DNA from: an uncultured Muribaculaceae bacterium
GTDB taxonomy: Bacteria > Bacteroidota > Bacteroidia > Bacteroidales > Muribaculaceae
DNA length: 18,556 nt
Reading direction: 5' to 3'
Assembly: GCA_905207535.1 (NCBI GenBank)
Contig: CAJLLX010000027.1
Location: 1-18,556 of the forward strand
Part shown: piece after piece, positions 11,373 to 18,556 of the stretch
How positions within the stretch are numbered: the first letter of the stretch is position 1
Layout of the letters: the number at the start of each line of letters is the position of its first letter
Notes under the pieces: model-generated
What the model was told of the DNA's origin: nothing
The model's input: only the letters and a program-made list of their open reading frames with translations
The model's database searches: none
Made by a program: the position numbers and the translations under genes

Positions 11373-13802
11373 TTACTTGACGACGACGCGGCGGGTGAAG
11401 TCGCGGACGGTGACAAGGTAGAGGCCGGGGGCGAGGCGCAGCGACTGCGACGAGCCGGCGGGGATGAGGCCGGTGTGGCAGAGGGTGCCGTCGACGGCAT
11501 AGACGGTGGCGTGGTCGGCGGTGCGGCCGTCGCTCTCAAGCACGAGGGCTCCGTCGCGGCAATAGGCGTCCCACGAGTGGTATTCGGCCTCGTTGGCGTC
11601 GGCTATGGAGCTTTGGCCGGTGTAGGGGGTGAGCGAGATGTCGTCGATCATGCAGCGTCCGCCGGCGGTCTGGCTGAGCTTAATGCGCGAGGCGCCCTTG
11701 GAGTTGACCGGCAGGGTGAACTCGCGGTATTCGTTGCCCTCGTTGTGCTCTACGTCGACGGTGCCGACCGGGGTCCAGGTGGCGCCATTGTCGGTGGAGA
11801 CGAGGATGTCGAAGCTGCAGGTGGGTGTCTCGCTGCTCCAGAGGCGCGACCAGAAGCTGAGGGTGCCGATGCCGTTCTCTTTCGACTGTGCCATATACAG
11901 GTAGCGGTCGCCCGACTTGGCGGTGCGGGCGGCGAGCTCGCCGCTGTGGGCGTAGTTTTTGTCACCGCTGTTGAAGGCGGCGTTGGTCTGCCATGTGCAG
12001 TGGTCGGTGACCACGGTCTTGTCGTCGTAGTTGGTCTGCACCTTGGGGGTGATGCTCTCGAAATCTTCGACGAAGTCCACCACACCGGAGCTTACAGTGC
12101 CGGTGACGTCGACATCGTCGTTGGTGTAGTCGCCGGCGATGAGTGTGATGGAGGTGGTATAGGAGCCTTCGGCCGAGGAGAGCAGTCGCATGTAGAAGCG
12201 GTCCTCATCGGGGGTGAGGGTGACTGTGGTGTCCCAGGTGCTCTTGTCGGTGCTCACCTGGAAGGGGGCATCCACCTTGACGGTGATGTCTGAGGCGATG
12301 TTGTCGGCATCGAGCAGTATCTCGGCGATGTCGGAGGCTGCCCCGGGGATGGTGGCAAACTCCAGAGTGCCGTCGTAGAGCAGCTGTATCGAGGGCACCG
12401 GCGCCAGGGTGGTGACGGTCTGTGTGGCCGAGGTGAGGGTGGGCGATTTGATGAAATATGTGTAGGTGGTCTCGGGTTCGAGGCTCTCCACAAGCAGCGA
12501 CTCGTCGCCGGCATTGACGCTCATTGGATACTCGTCGAGCGCCTCGCCGGCCGAGGAGACGGTGACGATATATTGGTCGGTGGCATTGTCGATGCAGGTC
12601 CAGTGGATGACGAACGACGACTCGGTGATGTCGGTGGCCGGTGCCACGGGGAGGCCGTCGACAGCCGAAGCACGCAGGGTGTAAGTGGCTGTGACATCGT
12701 CGGATGAGAGTGTGAGGGTGCCGCTGGCAGTGGCCGGAGTGGCCGAGGTGTAGCTGACGGTGAGCGGAGCTCCGGCGCCGTTGACGGCCGAAGCGCTAAG
12801 CGAGGTAGCACTCAGCGCGAATCCCGTGCCCGACACCGAGGCGCGCACGTCAGATTTCAGTGCCGTGCCCTGCACATTGAGCTTCACCGAGCGGCTGTGG
12901 CCGGTAGCGGCGATGCCGAGGTCGATCTCCGACGAGGGCACCGGCGAGAAGATCACCGGATTGAGGGCGGCGTCGGCATACCATGCCTGCCCCTTCTTGT
13001 CGCCCCAGATATATTCCACCAGTTCGGGATGGTCGATGAAGGGGTTGCGGTTGTTCTGATGGCGGTAGATGGCGTCGTTGCGGTCGGTCTCCTTGTCGCT
13101 CACCGGGTCCTGGCGGCTCCATTTGAGCAGCAGCTCTATGGCCCACTGCTTGAACACCGGGTAGGAGTTGCCGGCCATCATATCCTTGCCGTTGCCCTGG
13201 GTCCAGGAGCCGATCGACTTGTTGTAGGCGGCGGCGAGATAGAAGTAGGAGCGCGCGAGGTCGCCCTTGTACATGTCGTCGGGCTCGAACACGCGTCCCG
13301 AGAATCCGGGGAAGGTCGATGAGCCGAGCTTGCCGAGGGCCTGCACCTGGCCGTTGTTGGGCAGGCGTGTGCCGCCCGCACATTCGCCGTAGGGGTAGTT
13401 GGAGCGCTGACCGTTCACCTTTCCGTCGGTGGGATAGAGATGGAAGGCGTCGGAGTATTGTGTCTGCTTGCCGCCACCCCACCACGATTTGGGGAAGGAG
13501 TGCTCGCGGTTCACGCAGTCGCCGATGAGCTTATAGTTGCCGCACTTGGTGAAGGAGCGGCTCCACTTTTTGGTGGTGTAGATGTCCCACAGGGTGCCGT
13601 CGGGATATACGTCAGAGGTCTTGTACACTTCCCACAGGCCGTCGTAGCCCACATTTTTGTGGCTGGAGACCACCGATGAGAGCGCTTTGAGCAGTGCTTC
13701 GCCGGTTTTGCCCTCGCATGAGGTGTAGTATCCGTCGGGTTCTTCGGCGACAGCTCCCGCAGTCGCTAAAATCGAAAGAAGTATAGTGCAAAGTTTTTTC
13801 AT
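11373..13802 (-). CDS. Large secreted endonuclease I with Ig/FnIII-like and jelly-roll-like modules and a possible C-terminal sorting tail
   Basis: 809 residues. A signal peptide (MKKLCTILLSILATAGAVA, 1-19) leads into an endonuclease I domain (about 25-275, PF04231). Its signature is VNREHSFPKSWW (97-108) with catalytic His101, then DAFHLYPTDGKVNGQRS (118-134), GDLARSYFYLA (180-190) and HQNNRNPFIDHPELVEYIW (248-266). These beta-beta-alpha-metal nucleases cut DNA and RNA non-specifically outside the cytoplasm. After it come a beta-rich, Ig-like segment (about 285-380), a fibronectin-III-like domain (383-467), another beta segment (470-570) and a jelly-roll-like region (575-728, FVEDFES to CMIDDISL). 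The last 70 residues (TVYAVDGTLC to LAPGLYLVTVR and RRVVVK) resemble a type IX secretion sorting domain. The protein probably degrades DNA for nutrients or biofilm dispersal. It is several times longer than plain EndA/NucM enzymes. Confidence 0.88.
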   Translation of the reverse strand: MKKLCTILLSILATAGAVAEEPDGYYTSCEGKTGEALLKALSSVVSSHKNVGYDGLWEVYKTSDVYPDGTLWDIYTTKKWSRSFTKCGNYKLIGDCVNREHSFPKSWWGGGKQTQYSDAFHLYPTDGKVNGQRSNYPYGECAGGTRLPNNGQVQALGKLGSSTFPGFSGRVFEPDDMYKGDLARSYFYLAAAYNKSIGSWTQGNGKDMMAGNSYPVFKQWAIELLLKWSRQDPVSDKETDRNDAIYRHQNNRNPFIDHPELVEYIWGDKKGQAWYADAALNPVIFSPVPSSEIDLGIAATGHSRSVKLNVQGTALKSDVRASVSGTGFALSATSLSASAVNGAGAPLTVSYTSATPATASGTLTLSSDDVTATYTLRASAVDGLPVAPATDITESSFVIHWTCIDNATDQYIVTVSSAGEALDEYPMSVNAGDESLLVESLEPETTYTYFIKSPTLTSATQTVTTLAPVPSIQLLYDGTLEFATIPGAASDIAEILLDADNIASDITVKVDAPFQVSTDKSTWDTTVTLTPDEDRFYMRLLSSAEGSYTTSITLIAGDYTNDDVDVTGTVSSGVVDFVEDFESITPKVQTNYDDKTVVTDHCTWQTNAAFNSGDKNYAHSGELAARTAKSGDRYLYMAQSKENGIGTLSFWSRLWSSETPTCSFDILVSTDNGATWTPVGTVDVEHNEGNEYREFTLPVNSKGASRIKLSQTAGGRCMIDDISLTPYTGQSSIADANEAEYHSWDAYCRDGALVLESDGRTADHATVYAVDGTLCHTGLIPAGSSQSLRLAPGLYLVTVRDFTRRVVVK

Positions 13803-13820
13803 ATTTGCTATGAGATGGCA

Positions 13821-13856
13821 GAAAAGTAAATGGTTTCTTCAGTCAGTTATCACAAA
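13821..13856 (-). promoter_or_regulatory. Possible promoter of the endonuclease gene
   Basis: On the minus strand TACTTTTC (plus 13821-13828) matches TAnnTTTG at all but one position, and TTTG (plus 13853-13856) lies 24 nt upstream, slightly too far. Another TAAATTTG (plus 13883-13890) has no -33 partner. Both are weaker than the divergent promoter at 14047. Confidence 0.3.
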
Positions 13857-13994
13857 TCGGGCCATTATCAGCACGATACTCACAAATTTATAAATACTGC
13901 CCGCATCTCCCGATGATATTTTGGTTAAATAGTGTTAACACGCTACATCGGATACTCCTGCATGCCCCTCCCGGGGAGCCTGATCTTCTCATCT

Positions 13995-14018
13995 CCCTCC
14001 TTTCCCCCCTCCTTTCCC
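13995..14018. repeat. Polypyrimidine tandem repeat
   Basis: CCCTCCTTTCCC is repeated exactly twice head to tail inside a C/T-only run (about 13992-14021). It lies about 30 bp upstream of the DUF2723 promoter -33 element. Confidence 0.75.
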
Positions 14019-14046
14019 TCTGCTAAACAATAAAAATATCTAAAAA

Positions 14047-14078
14047 TTTGGCAGGGTGGGCGGTATGCAGTAATTTTG
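14047..14078 (+). promoter_or_regulatory. Promoter of the DUF2723-deacetylase-queG operon
   Basis: TTTG at 14047-14050, a 20-nt spacer and TAATTTTG at 14071-14078 match the Bacteroidota consensus exactly. The start falls near 14085, so an ATG at 14080 lies upstream of the mRNA and the ATG at 14122 is the first usable start. The leader carries the dyad CCCCC-T-GGGGG (14089-14099). Confidence 0.8.
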
Positions 14079-14121
14079 CATGAATTATCCCCCTGGGGGA
14101 GGGGACCGCCAAAAACACAGT

Positions 14122-17100
14122 ATGAAAAAGTACAATATAATCAACGACGCCTTAGGATGGTTCTGCTTTCTGATTGCAGCCATCACCTATCTGCTCACAG
14201 TGGAGCCTACGGCGAGCTTCTGGGACTGCCCGGAGTTCATCGCCCAGGGCACTAAACTCGAAGTGGGCCACCCGCCGGGCAACCCTATCTTCATGCTCGC
14301 GGCAAGATTTTTCGTCAACTTCGCCGGAGCCGACATGAGCCGTGCGGCTCTGATGGTCAACTCCATGTCGGCGCTCCTCTCGGCCGGCACCATCCTGCTG
14401 CTTTTCTGGACCATAACCCATCTGGTGAAGCGCCTTGTGGTGCGCGACGACGCCACTGAAGTGTCGCTGATGCAGATGCTGGTGATCTTCGGCAGCGGCC
14501 TCTGCGGCGCCCTGATGTACACATGGAGCGACACCTTCTGGTTCTCAGCCGTCGAGGGTGAGGTCTACGCCTTCTCGTCGTTCTGCACGGCGCTGGTGTT
14601 CTGGCTCATACTCAAGTGGGAAAATCGTGCCGACCAGCCCCACTCCGACCGCTATCTGGTGCTTATCGCCTATGTGATAGGCGTTTCCATCGCGGTGCAC
14701 CTCCTCAACCTCCTCTGCATCCCCGCCATTGTGCTGGTGATCTACTACCGCAAATTCAAGGACACCACCGCCAAAGGCTCGCTGATAGCGCTCTGCATCT
14801 CGGCAGCCATTGTGGCGCTGATCCTTTATGGCCTGGTGCCGGGCTTCATCGAGATAGCCCAGTATTTCGAGCTTTTCTTCGTCAACACCGTGGGCCTCAG
14901 CTACAATATGGGTGTGCTCATCTACGCCGTCATCTTCGTAGGCGTGATGATATGGTGCATCTCGGCCCTCTACCGCCAGGACAACGCCCTCAAGATCAAG
15001 CTCCTCTTCCTCCTCTCCATAGTGCTTTCGGGCATCCCCTTCATCGGCAGTTCGCTCTGGGTGCCGGTGATCCTCACCGCCGTGCTGGCCGTGTATCTCT
15101 TCGCATCCTCCAAGCTCCCTGTGCGCTACCTCACTCTGGCCGCGCTCAGCGTGCTTGTCATCTTCATCGGATATTCGAGCTACGGGCTGCTGCTCATCCG
15201 CTCCCACGCCAATCCCCCGATGAATCAGAACGCCCCCGACAATGTCTTCGCCCTCAGCTCCTACCTCAACCGCGAGCAGTATGGCGAGACGCCGCTCTTC
15301 TACGGCCCTTCGTTCAAGTCGACCGTGCTCTACGAGCTTGACAACGCGGGCAACTACAATGTGAAGCGCCGCCCCGCCAAGACCGTCTACGAGAAGACCG
15401 TCAAATCGTCGCCCAACGACAAGGACCACTACGACTCCTTCCTCAGCGACGTGCGCTATGTGATGACCCCCAACATGCTCTTCCCCCGCATGTACAGTTC
15501 GGCCGGAGCACATCCCACAGCCTACATGGAGTGGGCCGGCATCAGCGAAGCCGACCTGCCGCTGGTGGAGGCTCCCGTGGTGGTCGACACCGAGGGCAAC
15601 ACCCTGCAGAACGCCAACCTGCCCCGCCCCTCGCAGGCGCAGAATCTCAGGTATTTCTTCAATTACCAGCTCAACTACATGTACTGGCGCTACTTCCTCT
15701 GGAATTTCGCCGGACGTCAGAACGACCTTGCCGGCAACGGCGAGGCCAACCGCGGCAACTGGATTTCGGGCATCTCTTTCATCGACAATCCCCGCCTCGG
15801 CGACCAGAGCCTGCTCCCCGACGACATCGGCCGCAACAACAAGGGCCACAACGTCTTCTTCATGCTCCCCCTGCTCATGGGCATCATCGGCCTCACATGG
15901 CAGGCGTTCCACTCCAAGAGGGGCATAGAGCAGTTCTGGGTGATTTTCTTCTTCTTCTTCATGACCGGTATCGCCATCGTGCTCTACCTCAACCAGCCCC
16001 CGCTGCAGCCCCGTGAGCGCGACTACGCCTTCGCCGGCTCCTTCTACGCCTTCGCCATTTGGGTGGGCATGGGTGTCGCCGGCCTCTGGGCGCTCATCAA
16101 CAAGCTGATGAAGAATCCCGATGGCGCCGCCGTGCCCCGCAAGGGTGTCATCGCTGCCGGAGCCGCCGCTGCCGTGGGCCTCTTCGTGCCCCTGCAGGTG
16201 GTGAGCCAGACATGGGACGATCACGACCGCTCGGGCCGATACACCACCCGCGATTTCGGCATGAACTATCTCTCGAGCGTCGACCCCGACGGCATCATCT
16301 TCACCAACGGCGACAACGATACCTTCCCCCTGTGGTACGCTCAGGAGGTGGAGGGATACCGCACTGACGTGCGTGTGGTCAACCTCTCCTACCTCACCAC
16401 CGACTGGTATGCCAACCAGATGCGTGTGGCCACCGACGGCGCCAAGGCCATCGACATGATGGCGCAGCCCAAGGACTATGCCTTCGACCGCATGCAGTAC
16501 AACTACTTCGACCCCGACAACATGAAGACCGAGCGCGTCGACGCCTTCACCGCCCTTGAGGACCTCTACCACAATCCTCAGGCCAGCTGGAAGGGCTCGC
16601 GCACATGGCGCTACCCCTCGATGTATGTCCCCTCCAACATCCCCGCCGCCGTCAAGAGCGGCGTGATCTCCGCCGAAGAGGCTCCTGCAGCCGAGGAGGC
16701 TATCATGCTCGACCTCTATCAGGATCCCGCCAACCCCGCTTCGGGTGCTACGCTCAGTCAGGCCCTCAGCCTCGACATGCTCGCCACATCGGCCAAGAAC
16801 GGCTGGAACCGTCCGCTCTATTTCGCCATGACGGTGCCCGATGAGTATTATCTCTCGCTCTCGCCCTACATGCGCAATACCGGTCTGGCATATCAGGTGT
16901 CGCCACTCTATAACCCCGACGGCGACCGCGCCACCTGGACCGCCACCGACAAGATGTATCAGAATGTCACCGAGAAATTCCGCTGGGGCGGACTCGACAA
17001 GCTCGGCGATAAGGACGACATCTACCTCGACGAGACCGTGCGCCGCATGGTCACCACCCACCGCAGCGCCATGGCCGACCTGGCCTACGCTCTCTTTGTC

Positions 17101-17583
17101 GAGGGCTACAACGCCGCCCATCCTCTGGCCGACTCCATCACCGGCGTCACACCCGAGAAAGATGTGGTATATGCCGCCGACCGCTACGCCAAGGCGGTGG
17201 TGATCCTCGACATGATCGGCAAGAAGCTGCCCACGCGTGTGGCGCCCTACAGCATCCAGATCGGATACCAGATCGCCGACTGCTATCTGCGCCTGGCTCA
17301 GGAGACCGGCGACAAGCGACTCCACGAGGAGGGTATGAAGATCGTCAACGACGAGATAGAGCGCTACAGCGCATATCTCCCCTACTTCATGGAGCTGCGG
17401 CGCACCCTGCCGGGCAGCGGGTTCTCGGGACTTCAAGCCGCCGACCGCTACATTCCCACATATCTCTATGTGCTGCTGCAGACCTTTGCCGACGGTGGCG
17501 GCGACACCACTGACCTCGCCGAGCGCCTCGCTGCCAAGGGGATAGACATCAATCTGCTCGAGAATTTCCTCCCCTCAAAGTAA
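14122..17583 (+). CDS. DUF2723-family membrane protein (GT-C-like) with large soluble C-terminal part
   Basis: 1153 residues from the ATG at 14122; a 14-codon extension to 14080 is rejected because it precedes the predicted transcription start. The N-terminus has the DUF2723 signature VEPTASFWDCPEFIAQG (27-43) and VGHPPGNP (48-55). The acidic residues Asp35 and Glu38 after the first membrane helix resemble GT-C glycosyltransferases that use lipid-linked sugars. About ten or more membrane segments run to roughly residue 350. A soluble insert (about 360-570), further helices (about 580-695) containing LQPRERDYAFAGSFYAF, and a soluble C-terminal region with NGDNDTFPLWYAQEVEG (about 729-745) follow. 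The family is widespread in Bacteroidota. A role in transferring sugars to envelope proteins or glycans is inference. The deacetylase gene follows after 30 nt. Confidence 0.88.
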   Translation: MKKYNIINDALGWFCFLIAAITYLLTVEPTASFWDCPEFIAQGTKLEVGHPPGNPIFMLAARFFVNFAGADMSRAALMVNSMSALLSAGTILLLFWTITHLVKRLVVRDDATEVSLMQMLVIFGSGLCGALMYTWSDTFWFSAVEGEVYAFSSFCTALVFWLILKWENRADQPHSDRYLVLIAYVIGVSIAVHLLNLLCIPAIVLVIYYRKFKDTTAKGSLIALCISAAIVALILYGLVPGFIEIAQYFELFFVNTVGLSYNMGVLIYAVIFVGVMIWCISALYRQDNALKIKLLFLLSIVLSGIPFIGSSLWVPVILTAVLAVYLFASSKLPVRYLTLAALSVLVIFIGYSSYGLLLIRSHANPPMNQNAPDNVFALSSYLNREQYGETPLFYGPSFKSTVLYELDNAGNYNVKRRPAKTVYEKTVKSSPNDKDHYDSFLSDVRYVMTPNMLFPRMYSSAGAHPTAYMEWAGISEADLPLVEAPVVVDTEGNTLQNANLPRPSQAQNLRYFFNYQLNYMYWRYFLWNFAGRQNDLAGNGEANRGNWISGISFIDNPRLGDQSLLPDDIGRNNKGHNVFFMLPLLMGIIGLTWQAFHSKRGIEQFWVIFFFFFMTGIAIVLYLNQPPLQPRERDYAFAGSFYAFAIWVGMGVAGLWALINKLMKNPDGAAVPRKGVIAAGAAAAVGLFVPLQVVSQTWDDHDRSGRYTTRDFGMNYLSSVDPDGIIFTNGDNDTFPLWYAQEVEGYRTDVRVVNLSYLTTDWYANQMRVATDGAKAIDMMAQPKDYAFDRMQYNYFDPDNMKTERVDAFTALEDLYHNPQASWKGSRTWRYPSMYVPSNIPAAVKSGVISAEEAPAAEEAIMLDLYQDPANPASGATLSQALSLDMLATSAKNGWNRPLYFAMTVPDEYYLSLSPYMRNTGLAYQVSPLYNPDGDRATWTATDKMYQNVTEKFRWGGLDKLGDKDDIYLDETVRRMVTTHRSAMADLAYALFVEGYNAAHPLADSITGVTPEKDVVYAADRYAKAVVILDMIGKKLPTRVAPYSIQIGYQIADCYLRLAQETGDKRLHEEGMKIVNDEIERYSAYLPYFMELRRTLPGSGFSGLQAADRYIPTYLYVLLQTFADGGGDTTDLAERLAAKGIDINLLENFLPSK

Positions 17584-17613
17584 TGATCACGAAACGCTCC
17601 ACACACTGACACC

Positions 17614-18231
17614 ATGCTGATCGAACAACCCCCGCTTCCCTACCGCCTCCTCTTCCCCGAGGCCATCTGGCGTATCAAGAAGAACGACAGCAAGGTGGTG
17701 TTTCTCACCTTCGACGACGGGCCCATTCCCGAAGTGACTCCCTGGGTGCTCGACACCCTCGACCGCTACGGCATCAAGGCCACATTCTTCATGGTGGGCG
17801 ACAATGTGGCGCGCCACCCCGAGCTCTACGAGGAGGTGCGCCGCCGCGGTCACAGCTACGGCAACCACACCATGCACCATCTCCAGGGGATGAAGGTCAC
17901 TTCCTACCGCTATATGCACGACATCACCGAGGCCAACGACCTGATACACAGCTCACTCTTCCGCCCGCCTCACGGCCTGCTCCGATGGAAACAGGCGCGC
18001 GCCATCAAAGACCGCTACAACATTGTGATGTACGACCTCGTCACCCGCGACTACAGCCGCAAGCTCACACCCGCCAAGGTGCTGGCCAACGTCAAGCGCT
18101 ACGCCCGCAACGGCTCCATCATCGTCTTCCACGATTCGCTTAAGGCCGAGAAAAACATGAAGGCGGTGCTCCCGCAGGCCATAGAGTGGCTCCTGGCCCG
18201 GGGCTACACCTTCGAGCGTTTGCCCATGTGA
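17614..18231 (+). CDS. Polysaccharide deacetylase family protein (NodB homology, CE4)
   Basis: 205 residues. The NodB motifs are complete: TFDDGP (32-37) with Asp34 and Asp35, HTMHH (85-89) with metal ligands His85 and His89, RPPHG (117-121), the DLVTRDYS segment (141-148) and FHDS (172-175) with His173. CE4 enzymes are metal-dependent hydrolases that remove N- or O-acetyl groups from peptidoglycan, chitin-like or other glycans. No signal peptide or membrane anchor is seen at the N-terminus (MLIEQPPLPYRLLFPEAIW), so export, if any, is not obvious. It follows the DUF2723 gene by 30 nt and its TGA overlaps the next start in TGATG. The neighbour suggests a substrate in envelope glycan, but this is inferred. 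Confidence 0.92.
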   Translation: MLIEQPPLPYRLLFPEAIWRIKKNDSKVVFLTFDDGPIPEVTPWVLDTLDRYGIKATFFMVGDNVARHPELYEEVRRRGHSYGNHTMHHLQGMKVTSYRYMHDITEANDLIHSSLFRPPHGLLRWKQARAIKDRYNIVMYDLVTRDYSRKLTPAKVLANVKRYARNGSIIVFHDSLKAEKNMKAVLPQAIEWLLARGYTFERLPM

Positions 18232-18556
18232 TGCCGGCCATGACAGCATCTGCCGACACTCTCCCCCTCCGCCTCCGCGCTCTCCTTAGCGAGGCCGGAG
18301 CCGCACGCGCGGGGTTCACCCCCTGCACCGCCGTCGACGACGATGCCCACGCCTCCTATCTCCGATTCATCGCCGACGGGCGCCACGGCGCCATGGCCTA
18401 CATGGCCAACCACCTCGAAATCCGCCGCAATCCGGCGCTGCTGCTCGAGGATGGCACGGCGCGCTCCATCGTGATGTGTGCTTTCCCCTACTATCCCGGA
18501 AATGATGCCGCCACGGATGCCCGTTTTGCTCTCTATGCCCGGGGAGAGGACTACCA
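18231..18556 (+). CDS. queG: Epoxyqueuosine reductase, N-terminal part (cut by window end)
   Basis: The frame from ATG 18231 (alternative ATG 18240) stays open to the window edge, 108 complete codons. It reads LRLRALLSEAGAARAGFTPC, then HASYLRFIADGRHGAMAYM and RRNPALLLEDGTARSIVMCA. This matches the N-terminal domain of QueG, the cobalamin and 4Fe-4S enzyme that reduces epoxyqueuosine to queuosine in the wobble position of tRNA. The 4Fe-4S cysteine motifs lie beyond the window, so the call rests on the N-terminal half alone. The start overlaps the deacetylase stop as TGATG, indicating translational coupling in the DUF2723 operon. Functional connection to the glycan genes is not evident. Confidence 0.85.
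   Translation, partial: MPAMTASADTLPLRLRALLSEAGAARAGFTPCTAVDDDAHASYLRFIADGRHGAMAYMANHLEIRRNPALLLEDGTARSIVMCAFPYYPGNDAATDARFALYARGEDY

Larger units (their letters stand above)
13803..14121. other. Divergent intergenic region between the endonuclease and DUF2723 genes
   Basis: A 319-nt gene-free stretch. It contains a tentative minus-strand promoter near 13821-13856, a GTGTTAACAC palindrome (13932-13941), a C/T-only tract that includes a perfect 12-bp tandem repeat (13995-14018), the clear plus-strand promoter (14047-14078) and a leader with a CCCCC-T-GGGGG dyad (14089-14099). No small gene is supported. Confidence 0.6.

Noticed and set aside
14080..14121. 14-codon N-terminal extension of the DUF2723 protein (MNYPPGGGDRQKHS)
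   Set aside because: The ATG at 14080 lies two bases after the -7 element, before the expected transcription start, and the extension is not hydrophobic or family-like.
14545..17436. 963-codon minus-strand ORF opposite the DUF2723 gene
   Set aside because: It is a very long antisense open frame caused by high GC and codon bias; composition is rich in His, Val, Gly and Glu with no domain. The plus frame has the membrane segments, signature motifs and promoter.

Overview
This window looks like chromosome of a Bacteroidales bacterium, plausibly Muribaculaceae or a close relative. The reasons are recurring Bacteroidota-type promoters (TTTG, about 20 nt, then TAnnTTTG), the long signal peptidase I, the WbqC, GH92, DUF2723 and DUF4143 families, and weak Shine-Dalgarno signals. 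No alignment was run, so the taxonomic call is inference. Most genes are GC-rich. Two stretches are visibly AT-richer: about 63-2450 (the HxlR/cupin/MBL module and flanks) and 7320-8850 (the DUF4143 ATPase). Both look like accessory insertions in a GC-rich backbone.

Layout. 1-62: tail of an upstream gene with an AT-hook-like end. 63-334: an orphan promoter, a 22-codon ORF and a 20-bp palindrome. 335-2030: a divergent module, with an HxlR regulator (+) facing a cupin-MBL hydrolase pair (-); a 35-bp imperfect palindrome between them is the likely operator. 2031-2494: a strong terminator, then sequence without a convincing gene. 2495-6271: a housekeeping run of FtsB/DivIC-like protein, a four-helix membrane protein, dapB, lepB and a WbqC-like protein, with ATGA overlaps at two junctions. 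6361-7179: a secreted alpha/beta hydrolase (-). 7365-9018: the ATPase, preceded by 33-bp tandem repeats that supply its promoter -33 element and followed by a different repeat with a similar period and a 38-nt inverted-repeat terminator. 9029-13802 (-): a GH92 mannosidase-like lipoprotein and a large secreted endonuclease I with adhesin-like domains and a possible sorting tail. 14122-18556 (+): a clear promoter drives DUF2723 membrane protein, polysaccharide deacetylase and the start of queG.

How they fit together. The housekeeping run covers division, lysine/diaminopimelate synthesis and protein export. The minus-strand hydrolases look like a scavenging set for host or microbial glycans, esters and DNA at the cell surface. 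The 3' operon combines a GT-C-like membrane enzyme with a deacetylase, which suggests envelope glycan work, and is coupled to a tRNA modification gene.

The most notable points are: (1) the GH92 enzyme has Gln (Q588) where the family normally has its general-acid Glu, suggesting a mannose-1-phosphodiester substrate; (2) the 33-bp repeats embedded in the ATPase promoter; and (3) the compact HxlR operator layout. I found no rRNA, tRNA, CRISPR array, transposase or complete new defence system.
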